Notes under the pieces: model-generated | Seen by the model: only the letters and a program-made list of their open reading frames with translations | What the model was told of the DNA's origin: nothing | The model's database searches: none | Made by a program: the position numbers and the translations under genes | In this document: positions 53,678 to 64,000 of the stretch, piece after piece | How positions within the stretch are numbered: position 1 is the first letter of the stretch | How the letters are laid out: the number at the start of each line of letters is the position of its first letter | Source: Diphasiastrum complanatum | Lineage: Eukaryota; Streptophyta; Lycopodiopsida; Lycopodiales; Lycopodiaceae | Length of the DNA stretch: 64,000 bases | Direction of reading: 5' to 3' | NCBI GenBank assembly: GCA_029204225.1 | Contig: CM055103.1 | Coordinates: 8,204,866-8,268,865, forward strand

Positions 53678-55560
53678 TCATGATTGCTCTATTATCTGAA
53701 CAATTCCGCCCAAATCTTTGCATTTGATTTTCTCTTCATGTCTTTTACGTATCTGCACAAACATACATTAATCATATTACAGTTAGTGATTCGAATATTT
53801 ACAAAAAAGATAATGAATACAAATTAATATACAAATTCATGGATTTCACATACCAATTTTCCATCCAATATAAAGCTGAAATATTCGGGAATATCTTGCT
53901 GTAAAAGTGTCAGTTCCATTCTAATGTAGAATAAGGTCCAGTCTTGCTCAACCTCAATAGTAGTAAGTAAATCCCCATTCGCCATGATATCAATGCATAT
54001 ACGATCAGTGTGTCCAATGTTGTCTAGATCTTGATCTAATGGGGCCCAAGTACCATTGTGTTCTTTCCATCTCGGATAATGAAATACCATACTAAGCATT
54101 TGCTTTTCTATATTGTATTTAGATGATATGGATGAATGTTTGATTCTACAAGAAATATCTGCAGTGAATCTTATATCCCAACTTTTGTCCATGAATTTGA
54201 ATAAAAAATCATCTGATAGATTTTTGCAAACAAACAATGTGGGAGTTCGATGCACTTCCGTGTTTGAAAAAGAGCTGGCAAACAATGACATTGGAACAAA
54301 CCAGCTTAAGTGCACATTTCTTGATCCAGTACTAGTTTTGAATGACTTTTGTACATCATTATATAGCTTGGAACAAAATCATTTTATTATATTGTCGTTG
54401 ACTGCAATCCACCACACGTTGTCTTGAAAATTAGGTAGAGGTATATACTCTAGTTTTCTCATTCCTCCATTTGTGTCTGAATATACATAGCATCAAAAAA
54501 AAAATATTTCAAAATCTGCAAGTCTTTTGTCGTTTGTCCTCTGTATTGCAATTTGCCAATTTTTGAATGGATGACATCTATAATACCTGAAAGAGACGCC
54601 ACAGGTTCTCATTCATGTATATTTGAAGGATATAGATCTGTAATACAAAATCATAATAAGCTCCAATTCATAAATACGATTACGTTTTTAAAATGAAAAG
54701 CAATCCAAAAAATTAAGATACTTACAATTACACTTTCGAAAATCATGTGGATTTATAGCCTCCACATTAAGTTCTGAATGCATATAAACATGTTGAATAA
54801 GCACCTCTGAAATGGTTTGTCTTTATGGAGAAACTTTGAAATCAATAATCCGCCCTTTCCAATAAGATCTATATGTATACTTGGTCTTTTTCTTTTGGCG
54901 AAAAGCCCCTCTCACCGATGGATGCATCAGTACCCAAGAAGCCTTATGATATTCACGAGCAATCCATGTGCCATCGTCTTCCCTCTCATTATAAAAAATT
55001 GCATAGCATATCAAGGATCTCGGTCTCCTTCTCATCGCCATAGCTTGAAGAGCTCACGTTTGAACTCGTCAATATGAGAGTCCAGAGTATAATAGGCGCC
55101 AAACCTATGTGTGAGTCCCAAGATAGTTTTAACTTGAGATTAACCCAAGCAGTTTAGTCAACCAGTCATCACGCATGCCAGCCAATAGTATGCTTCCAAT
55201 CTACCGGACCGAAAATTCAAATTTGCCCAGATATGAATTGTGTTTTCCGGGTCAGGCGATTTATGCTACATAGAAGCCACTATGTCAAGAACCGATTGGG
55301 CCACATGGACATAAACAGAGAGGAAAAAAAAACTCGTAACAAACGGCCCTTCTAAGTTTGAGAACTCCTATAATGATCATCATTTTCATCTTGAACATCC
55401 AAACCATCCTCATCAAGAGTAAGATGATGCAAAAATTCGGAAACGAGCCGCAAATTTACAGTCACGAAATAATCACGAAAGCAATGGATCTGGATGGAGT
55501 TCAAAACTGATCATTGGTCACTGCCAGCTGAATCGTTCCTATAGTCCTCCAGAATGTAGT
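53678..55560 (-). pseudogene. Gene Z: multi-exon gene of unknown function
   Basis: Exon-like segments on the minus strand: about 55560-54726 (with stops and shifts; FRDYFVTVNLRLVSEFLHHL, THRFGAYYTLDSHIDEFKRE, WIAREYHKASWVLMHP), 54637-54587 (IYILQIYMNENLWRLFQ), 54476-53854 (FQDNVWWIAVND, RICIDIMANGDLL) and 53752-53678. Junctions fit GT-AG (GTAAGT at 54725, CAG before 54476, GTATGT at 53853, CAG before 53752). The end, EYFSFILDGKL followed across the intron by IRKRHEEKIKCKDL, looks like a small ubiquitin-like beta-grasp pattern; low confidence. Not a recognised retroelement protein. Convergent with gene Y. Confidence 0.5.
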
Positions 55561-55664
55561 CAAGCACTACTGATCTACGTTTTTAAATTAATTTAGCATT
55601 CAACAAAGTTTCAACCAATGTGCAGAATTAAATGAATGAGAGCATCAAACACACGAATAACAGC
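55561..55664. other. Gap between gene Z and Tat LTR E
   Basis: About 100 bp, A/T-rich, no feature seen. Confidence 0.5.
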
Positions 55665-56475
55665 TATAGGGTCGAAGATCTCGCGTAGTATATCCCTCTC
55701 GCCTGTCAACAAGGGTTAGATCACTAGATAGGTACCTAACTATGCATAGATGTTATTTCTAGTTAGTTTTCTACTTTCTCCCTTAGCTTGATTCACCACT
55801 AACACTATGCTCCTTTAACTCTACTCCTCTACACTAACATTCATCATGCTTTTGGGTGAAGGGAAAGGATAGACAAGAAGAAGAAGAGAGAAAGAGAGAG
55901 ATGAGATGGAGGTTAGCTCAAATGCTCAATGTCATTGCTTATAGAGAAACCTTAACTAATCACAAACAAAAAGCATGGAAGAAATGGAAATAACAAGAAA
56001 AAACACAACGATAGCATAAGCAAGATTGATTAGCAAATGGGGATGCTTGAGCTCTCAAAATAGTAGAGTCTCCTCCTCTCTATTAAGCATGCAAATGGTG
56101 TACAAATGGTGTCTTTTTATAAAATGGGAAAGGCCCTTGCCCCTCAATCCTATTGGCTAATATTCACATTGATCCTATCCATTCATCTTGGACCCAACTT
56201 GATCCAAGGGTCCACAAAAAGTACATTGGAAATCACAAGATTCATGTGAGTCCAAAATTGGACCCAACTCTAAAAAGTAAACTCTAAGTTTAAAATTGAC
56301 TTTGGGCCTCAAGTTTAATTTTAATTGCAAAGGCCCAAGTCTATTTTATTTTATTTACACTTTGGCTTGCGTGCTCATTGGGCCATGGGCTTGTATGCAC
56401 ATGATGCCATGCCCTCGCAACACATTTCATTGGACAATTTTATTTATTTACACTTTGTTGGGAATACCCCCAACA
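55665..56475 (-). repeat. 3' LTR of minus-strand Tat element E
   Basis: In the minus orientation it starts TGTTGGGGGTATTCCC at 56475 and runs 811 bp to a mutated CTATA end at 55665. It has the same landmarks as the element B LTRs: GAGGGCATGGCAT, TATAAAAAGACACC near 56118-56125, and GTTGACAGGCG near 55700. Confidence 0.88.
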
Positions 56476-58512
56476 AGACCCACGGCCTGAAGTAGTACCG
56501 GTCCCTCGGCACTCTGCCGATTTAGTATAGCGTCCGCTTTGTCTGCATTTGGTGGATCAGGTGGCCCGTAATTTTTTCCATGAAGTTGAGACGGTCCAGT
56601 TTCTTCGAGTCCTTGGGCATGTGGAAGGACTTGTGGACTCCTATAAGCCATTCTTGATCGACCCATGCTTGGAATCGGCGCGTCCAGGGATCTCCAAGGA
56701 ATGCAGCTCGGTAAAATACACGAGCGACTGGCAGTTTATCTTCGACCTTGTCGGAAGCTAGTGCCTTATTAGGATCAAAGAATATTGAGGGAAGAAAATC
56801 ATCCCATTTTGTTTCAATGCCCATTAAATGTTCTAAGTCCCGGGCGTAAGTGGCTGTCGCGCGGACTGTTGTATCAGGGCAGTTGATATATTGATTTGCG
56901 AATGTGGTGAGAGCCCTTCTAGCATCTACATCCGTAGTCCACCCATATTTTGATGGTATGATTGGCCAATTAAAATTTTGCAGTGTGATCTTGTCCAGAG
57001 GGGTGTCGCATTCCGCCCATTTGGATCGTCGTGTACATGGTAGGAAGTGCGTGTTCACCCGTAATTGTTGCAGACTCGTCACGTAGGCCCTGATGGCCGC
57101 AGGGTCTCTTTCGAACAACTGCTGATGCCACTCTGGTTGTGGTTGGAGGGCGGGTAATGCTTGTAGTTGTTTGCCCTTTATTGTTTGAGCTGAAAACGAT
57201 ATCTGTCAGCTGCCTCTTGATGACTCGTGGGGGTACTTTGATAGGAATTCGTTGATTTTCTCCTCCACGGACTTTGGTTTTCAGAAGGCCCGGCTGACAG
57301 ATATCGTGCACGAACCTCTGGATGATGTGGCTTGGCTTTGGCTGGTATCTACATCTTGGTCCTGGTCTCACGTCTTAGCAATCGTATCTGTTTGTTCTTG
57401 GTCTTGGCCTTCGGACCCTTGATTTTGGGTGAATCCCCCTGCTGCCTACTGGTTTTGGTCTTGGCTGGTACTGGCCTGTGCAGCGTCACAATTAGGTGGC
57501 GGTGGAATTACCACGCGGGTGGGCTGGGCCTTCGTTTCCATGAGTTTTTGGCAAGCCTTGAGGACTTGTTTGGCTTGGGCGGTCTCATGAGTTGCGCTTA
57601 TCCGATATTTTTTTGAATTCCATCTAGTAGCTATCTAAGGTTTGGCTATAAACGTGCACCTGACGTAAAAAAAGATTCACTTCTGATTGAGAGAGCGGCC
57701 TTGAGTCTGGTGCAGGTTGAGCTAACCAAGCGAGCTTTTCATCTTGTAGGGCTTTGACCTCCGTCCCCAGGCGCGTATTCTCTGCTTCCAAAAGGTTTAG
57801 TTGCGTCTGGATGGAAGCAAGCCATTGGGACGTTTCGGATTGAAGCTCTTGCACCTTTGTCGAGGCCTCTGTCAGCGTTTTGGAGAGGCTTTGGATATAA
57901 TTATTGAGGCCCTCCTCCTTCTGCTGCAGCTTGGCGATCTCTTGGGGCCCTTATTGTTCATGTTGCTGAGTCAAAATCAGCTCGTGTTGCAGCTTGGTGA
58001 GTTCTGCTCGCAGTTGTGTGTTGCTTGTTGCCAGGTGTAGTACCCAGCTTTCCAAGATAGCTTTGGCCGCTACCACATCCAGGATGTATTTTCCTAGAGT
58101 CTGGTATGTCGTCGTTAGGTCTGCGGGAGCAACCGGTACATTGGCACTGGTAGGGGCTTGCGTTTTATTGGCCCCGACGACTTGTGGAGTACTGTCGTCA
58201 TCATCTTCTATCAGGTTCTCATTGGACCTAATGCCATCTAGGGCGGTAGGATCAGCCCGATCTGGCGATGGTACAGAAACTGTTTCGACAAATGCGTCAT
58301 CAGGCAACGGTTGGTTGCCCTCGGCAACCTTTGTTGGCGAAGCAGGTGGGGTTTGAGAAGCAACTGTGGAAACAAGGAAGATGACGGTTTGTCCGAACGA
58401 GAGGATGGGAGGAACAGAGGGGAATTGAAGGGTGGTGTGGAGTATGGAAGAAGGTGAGGATGGAGCAGAAAGTGTCTAGCATGGGGGTGAAAAATTGATA
58501 ACTTGCATCCAC
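56476..58512 (-). pseudogene. Tat aORF copy E, minus strand
   Basis: The last 198 codons (57118-56522) are fully open and give the best C-terminal domain in the window: RDPAAIRAYVTS, FLPCTRRSKWAECDTPL, GIETKWDDFLPSIFFDPNKA, YRAAFLGDPWTRRFQAWVDQ, ending KRTLY. Upstream are the Gln/Gly-rich linker, the coiled coil (57854-57624, TQLNLLEAENTRLGTEV) and an acidic part (58307-57951). It is cut at 58512 in the Ser/Thr-rich region, where the opposite-strand copy's sequence begins. Confidence 0.8.
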
Positions 58513-58639
58513 GCCAAAATGTACAAATAAACCCCGAACCCTGATAGAGAGAGAAAACTTATGAGTAGACTAATAGACTAGCCTACGGCTATTGACATTT
58601 GGTCACAGCTGTCAATATTAATGTGCATCGTAAACAATA

Positions 58640-59160
58640 ACAATGAAGTCTATCATTGATTTCTAACAAATCCAACCATTGGAGCAAGTTGTGCAAGCAT
58701 TCACTCTTGCGAGGATTGAATCCTCGCAGACTGTCTAAACCCTCGCAGGATAGCCATATCACCTTTTGAACTCTCGCAGACTTCTCTGAGGTGTTAGAGT
58801 TTTGTGAAGAAGGTCCTTGCCAGAATTTGGGTGGAACTGAACAAGGGAAAGTGGATTTCACCTAATACGCACTCTAAATTCCGCTATGTAAGGATTGAAT
58901 TCGAGTCATTTGTCACCTTTCCTAGCGAAGCTCTGTTCAAATTTTGACCAAAATTTTCAAGTTCTCATAATGCGACCAAACTTCAGACAAGCCATCATTT
59001 GCATACTCTGAACCCAGATATGTGCTTTGAACCACCGTTACTACCGGCCAAGTCCTGTTTTCTACAATTTTTCTCACTTCCATCACTTTTGACCTTTCCC
59101 ACTAGTTTTCATACTTTTTATGACTTTTTTTTTGTAACCAACTTTAACTATCACTACTTA
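58640..59160 (+). promoter_or_regulatory. aORF spacer with TATA-like box, second copy
   Basis: Homologous to 27840-28307 of element B. It has AACCCTCGCAG and AACTCTCGCAG motifs (58738, 58769) and a TATA-like TATGTAAG (58885-58892, TATATAAG in B), about 270 bp before the aORF start at 59161. Conservation of the box surroundings supports a real internal promoter. Confidence 0.55.
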
Positions 59161-62100
59161 CATGGCCCCCTCATCTTCTGATGACTCTGGCACCAAGCAG
59201 GTGATCCAGCAAGAAATATCATCAACCACCCAGATTTGGCCCTTGTCTTCTAATGCCTTGATTAAACCATGGCTTTAGATTGTTGGCCCACTTCTTGAAG
59301 CAATGGGATTCTAGCCAGTGCTTTTCAGCTTTGACATCAACATGGGCCTCGCCCTTCATGCTTAGACCACCTAGGATGTGCCAAAGTCGCGTTTTCACTT
59401 CCTGTACCAGGGTACCACATACAAGGTATGGATTAATGTGAATTCGTCGATGGTCACTATTGGCATTATGTCCGGCGACCACCAGCCCATCTCTCATCGT
59501 CAGGCAAAAGCCTTGATAAAGTCTTTCGTAACCCAGACTTTATCTAAAATCTCAATACAAACTAACAACGAGTACCTGATAGAGGCTATCACGGACCCAA
59601 TCATTCAGGTGGCCGTGCATCTGTTGAATAACTTTTTGGTTGTTTCAACATTTTGCAAGGACAGAATCTAGTCCAAGCTGCTTAGTCAAATTGTGGAGTC
59701 CTTATTGGGATTCCTTGGCCCCATGGTTGTGCCATACGACTGGCATGCCTTCTCATCTACAAACTAACAATCTCCATCAAACCAAATGCTCGAGAACGTA
59801 TCGCAGCGGGCCCTCTGCTATGTAACTTCGCCTGTGTACTTTTTGAGATGAAAGTGCATGGGTTCCATTGTTTTAGCATCTTATCATCCACTGTGCCACA
59901 AACTAACCTTTATCCTCCATCCACCGCATCCACGTCTGTCCAACTTGTAGTCACTGACATGATGACCAACAAAAGAATGCGTGGTGCTGCCCCCTCCTCC
60001 TCATCCCCACCTACTACCAGATGCTGCACCATCGCCATCACACCGATAACAGTTTTGGCTTCTATCACCGCCACTTCCTCTTATGTACAAACCTCTACCA
60101 TTGTTTATGTTGCCATTCCTGTTTCTTCTATTTCACCCACAACTGTTGCTTCTGTTTTCATTCCCATATCCTCTATAGATACTCCTTCTACCTCTACTCC
60201 ATCTTCTACCACCCATTCCATTACTATCACATCCTCCATTCCCCCTGTTTCCACCGTTGTTCCTCTCCAGTTCAACCCTGTTGATTCACAGTTGTCTCTG
60301 GACACCTTGGCGTGGATGCAGGTCATAAACTTTTCACCGCCATGCTAGGCCACTTCAACCCCATCTTCTCCTTCCATTCTCCACACCACCCTATAGTTTC
60401 CCTCTGTTTCCTCCATTCTCTCTTTTGGACAAGTTGTCTCCAACCCTGTCTCCACTTCTGTTCCTCTCACATCAAAGGCTGCCAAGGGCGACCGAGCATT
60501 GCATGATGACGCATTTGTACAAACTATTTTTATTCCATTGCCAGATCGTGCAGATTCCACCGCACCTGATGACAAGAGATCACCGGAGCAACTCATAGAG
60601 GACGATGACGACAACACTGTACAGGTCATCGGGGCCACTACCTCACAAGCCCCTACAAATGTAAGTGTACCAGCTGCTCCAACGGACCTAACGATGACCT
60701 ACCAAGCCTTGGGGACATGAATCCAAGATGCAGTAGCAGCCAGAGCCTCATTGGACAACCGAGTATTGCATCTGGCAACCAACAACACCCAACTGCGAGC
60801 AAAGAGCTGATAATCACTCAACAACACGAGCAAGACAGGCACCGGAAGATCACGAAGCTGGAACAAAAGGAGAACGGCCTCAATCAGTATATCCAGATCC
60901 TCTCCAAAGCGTTGATAGATGCTTCCACAAAGGTGTAGGAGCTTCAGTCTAAAGTGTCTCAATGGCTTGCCCCCCTCCAGGCGCAACTCCAGATATATAA
61001 AGCAAAAAACATATGTCTGGGAGCGGAGGTGAAAGCACTGCAAAGCAAAAAACTCGTCTGGTTAGCTCAGCTCGCACTTGACTCAAGGCCACTCTCTCAA
61101 GCAGAGGTGAATCTTTTCAGGCATCAGGTGCAGGTCTACAGTCAAACTCTGAACAGTTACTAGGCGGAGTTCGACAAGTACCAGGCCAATGCCTCGCTTA
61201 GGCCAAACAAGCCCTCAAGGCTTGTCAACAGTTTATGGAGCATAAGGCTCACCCAACCCCGGTGGTAATTTCAATGCCATTCTTTTCGATGCTGCAAAGA
61301 CAAGCATGAGCCAAGATCAAGGCCAGCAGACAACAGGGGACACAAGTCAGGATCAGGGGTTAGGCGGGCAAGACCAAGGGCCTCCCGATACTGGAGCAGA
61401 CACGCAGGACCAAGGCCAAGATACGGGCCCCAGCCAGAGCCAAGGATAAGGACAAGTCTCAATATCACGAGGCTCGAGTTCTATATATGCCAGTCAGGCC
61501 TTCAGACGTCCCAAGTCTGTGGAGGAAAAGATCATTGAATTCCTATCCAAATATCCCCATGAGTCTTCAAGATGCCTTTGACAGATCTCGTTCACAGTCC
61601 AGACCATCAAAGGAAGTGAGCTGCAACACTCCTTGCCCTCCAACTACAACCATAGTGGCACCAGCAGTTATTTGAATGTGATCATATGGCCATTAGGGCG
61701 TACGTGACTAGTCCGCAACCACTCAAGTTGAATGCGGATTTCCTGCCATGCACACGACGGTCCAAATGGGCGGAATGCGACACCCTTCTTGACAAAATCA
61801 CCCTCAATAATTGTAATTGGCCGAGAATTTCATCAGAGCATGGCTGGACAACAACTGTAGACGTCCAAAGGGCTCTCAGCAAATTTTTCACTGAGTATTT
61901 CAATTGTCCAGACCCAACAATCCGCGCGGTAGTAACTTACGTCTGGGACTTAGAATATCTGATGGGTATAGAGACCAAATGAGATAATTTTCTCCCGCCC
62001 ATCTGTTTTGATCCTAATAAGCCTTTGATCGCGTGGAAGATCAGTTGCCAATTGCTCGTGTGTATTACCGAGCCGGCCTTTTGGGCCATCCCTAGACGAG

Positions 62101-62162
62101 CCATTTTCAAGCTTGGATCGATCAACGATGGATCATTAGCATCCACAAATGCTCCTTCTATC
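59161..62162 (+). pseudogene. Tat aORF copy at 59 kb
   Basis: It starts at ATG 59161 (MAPSSSDDSGTKQVIQQ). The N-terminal domain (HFLYQGTTYKVWIN-like) at 59340-59700 is followed by the Ser/Thr-rich region, an acidic segment (60499-60720), a coiled coil (60720-61160) and the C-terminal domain (61490-62160; RRSKWAECDTLLDKIT, LEYLMGIETK). Position 8 after the start is Gln (CAG) where element B has TAG, and a Trp is kept at VVPYDW where B has TAG. About ten stops and several shifts remain. The end runs into LTR sequence. Confidence 0.72.
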
Positions 62163-62391
62163 CATCTAACTCTCTCTCTCTCTCTCTCCCCCTCTCTTTC
62201 ACTACAAATCATGTAGAATGATAGTTTAGGGGAGTAGAGTTAATGGGAGTATTGCTAAAGGTGGTAGTGTTAGTGTAAGAAGTAGAGAACTATCTAAAAG
62301 TAGCATCTTTACATAGTTAGGTAGCTATCCAGTGTTCTAACCCTTGTTGACAGACGGGAGGCTACTACTACACGAGATCTTTGATCCTACA
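62163..62391 (+). repeat. 3' remnant of a Tat LTR
   Basis: It begins in the CT-rich part of the LTR (CTCTCTCTCTCCCCCTCT) and continues through GGGGAGTAGAGTTAATGGGAG and CTAACCCTTGTTGACAGACG to the end GATCCTACA at 62391. The first ~600 bp of the LTR are deleted and fused to the aORF. Confidence 0.82.
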
Positions 62392-63752
62392 GTAGCCAAC
62401 GAGTGATTCTCCCTATGTTGCAAGTATTATTAACAAGATATAGCAAGGGTGATGTTATAAGCAAATGTGTGGCCATCAAATAATGCCGAAATTTCTTCGC
62501 CATGTACATCATAGTCGGTGTCTTTCGCTCTGTTGTTGAATAATTTATCTTTGAATTGTTGAGCTGTCGGCTAGCAAATCGGATTGGAAAATCCTTTTTG
62601 TATTCTCCTGGCTAGGTTAAGACAGCTCCCACTACATACTTTGATGTATCCATATGCACATGAAACTCTATGGACCAATTGGGTGGACGTAATATTGGCG
62701 CTGAGACCAATGCATTCTCAAGTTTTCGGAAAGCCTGTAGGGCTTCCTCCATCCAATGTGATTTCGTTGTGAGTTTGTAGATTGGTCGTGGTAACTCCGC
62801 AAAGTCGAAAATGAAGATTCGCTAGTAGTTAGCATGATCCATGAAAATATAGACTCCGCGGATTGTTCCTGGCGGTGGCAGATTGACAATGATCCTTATC
62901 TTTGATAGGTCCATGGCGATCCCATGTCTGGATACTATATGGCCAAGAATTAGGCCATGTGTCATCCAAAACTAACACTTCTCTAGGTTCAAAGATATCT
63001 AATATTTGCGACATTACTTCAACACCTTTTCCAAATTGGATTAGTGCTCAAAATTAGGTCCATGCATGCACAGATCATCCAAGAAAATCTTCAAAAAAAT
63101 TTGCAAATACTTCTTGAATGCTGCCTGCATAACTCGCTGAAAGGTACTTGGGGCATTACAAAGTCCAAATGGCATCACCTTGTAGGCATAGGTTTCCCAT
63201 TCCATGGCGAATATTGTCTTGTGCTAATCTTGCGATGCTATTTTCACCTGATTGTAGCCACTGAACCCATCCAGAAAATTATAGGCTTCTGCTCCTACTA
63301 CTTTTTCTAGAACACTTTTCGTAAATACTAAGGAAAAATGATCCTTCTTGGTGATTGCATTTAACGCTTTCAGGTTCACACAGATTCGCATTTTGCCATT
63401 CTTCTTGGATACTATGACTATCGGTGACACCCATTCAGTGTGCTTGATCAGTTCTGTATAGTTTGGGTTGCATCGGTAGTAACGGGTCACCTTGGGGACT
63501 GCTCCATCCACCAAGGGTATGGTGTGCTAGACTACGGTTGGTGGTATACCCTTGAGATCACTGTAATTCCAAGAGAAACAATCCTTGTATTCAACCAATA
63601 ATGAGCGTAATCTTTTGAATTGAGTTCTCCCACATTTACAATCTTCTCTTCTTCACCTGGCTCAGCTAAATTCATAGGTTGCATCCACGCAGGTCCTTCA
63701 AAGACTTGTTTCATTGGTTCCTGATCAGGTTCTTGTTGAGCTTTGTAGGGCA
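62392..63752 (-). pseudogene. Tat pol fragment N (pre-RT, RT, RNase H start)
   Basis: The minus strand from about 63745 reads the pre-RT segment (QVFEGPAWMQPMNLAEPGEE), an indel, then RT: VDGAVPKVTRYYRCN, WVSPIVIVSKKNGKMRICV, FLDGFSGYNQVKI, VMPFGLCNAPSTFQ and FLDDLCMHG. The connection segment and RNase H (STTERK, VKKFRHYL-like) stop at 62392. It supplies the RT N-terminal half missing from element B. Several TAG/TAA stops. Confidence 0.82.
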
Positions 63753-64000
63753 TGTAGATATAGTCCGTGAGCAGCTCTTCCGCCTGTCAAAGAGGGTTAG
63801 TTCACTGGATAGGTGTCTAACTATGCCAAGATGCTACTTTTAGTTGCTTCCTACTTTTCTCTCTGATACTACCACCTTAACACTACTCCCACCAAATTTA
63901 ACCACAAACATACATCATGATTTAGAATCAAAAGGGAAGAGAAGAAGATAAGATAAGAGAAGTAGAGCAAGAGAGGGGGAGAGAGAGAGAGAAGATAGAG
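63753..64000 (-). repeat. Tat LTR N (partial, runs off the window)
   Basis: The minus-strand LTR end region: complement of GTTGACAG at 63784-63789 (CTGTCAAAGAGG here), the GGAGTAG-type stretch, and the purine-rich complement of the CT tract to the window edge. It is joined directly to mid-pol sequence at 63753, so primer binding site, gag and protease are deleted. Confidence 0.75.

Overview
This is a repeat-dominated stretch of nuclear DNA from a land plant with a large, transposon-rich genome. The species cannot be named from the sequence. The evidence is the mixture of Ty3/gypsy Tat/Athila-type elements (tRNA-Asp-type primer binding site, long extra 3' ORF), Ty3 chromoviruses with a chromodomain, many Ty1/copia fragments, and short GT-AG introns of about 90 bp. 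No ordinary intact host gene, tRNA, rRNA or CRISPR array was found. Almost every retroelement ORF is broken.

Layout: 0-3.5 kb holds a copia reverse-transcriptase remnant and the 3' half of a minus-strand Tat element. 3.5-7.0 kb is a minus-strand chromovirus (LTR, polypurine tract, chromodomain-integrase, RNase H, RT). 7.0-13.9 kb is a composite Tat element (gag, protease carrying an 89-bp tRNA-like insertion, RNase H-integrase, extra ORF, two LTR-like blocks, large CT microsatellites). 14.3-32.4 kb is a second chromovirus, split by a copia gag fragment and by one complete Tat element. That Tat element lies at 19557-32275, has 806-bp LTRs and is flanked by the target duplication CTTGC. 32.4-49.5 kb is a pile of truncated copia, chromovirus and Tat pieces in both orientations. 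55.7-64 kb is Tat debris: two inverted extra-ORF copies and a minus-strand pol fragment with an LTR.

The exception is 49466-55560. It holds three intron-containing, non-retroelement genes. Gene X (minus, unknown) and gene Y (plus) diverge from a shared promoter that contains eight CACGTG G-boxes within 301 bp and a perfect 20-bp inverted repeat shared by the two 5' leaders. Gene Y begins with a divergent histone H3 fold and continues into a Ulp1/C48-type cysteine protease with three short introns. Gene Z (minus, convergent to Y) is a multi-exon gene of unknown function. All three carry a few stops or frameshifts, so they are decayed, come from low-quality sequence, or are copies. This cluster is the best candidate for something undescribed: either a large DNA transposon with captured genes or a small co-regulated host cluster.

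A second theme is the extra ORF (called aORF here) between integrase and 3' LTR of the Tat elements, present in at least six copies. It has a conserved N-terminal domain, a Ser/Thr/Pro-rich stretch, a coiled coil and a conserved C-terminal domain. It is preceded by its own TATA box in three copies and by a noncoding spacer containing a short motif (AACTCTCGCAG and its complement) that also fills the 5' leader.
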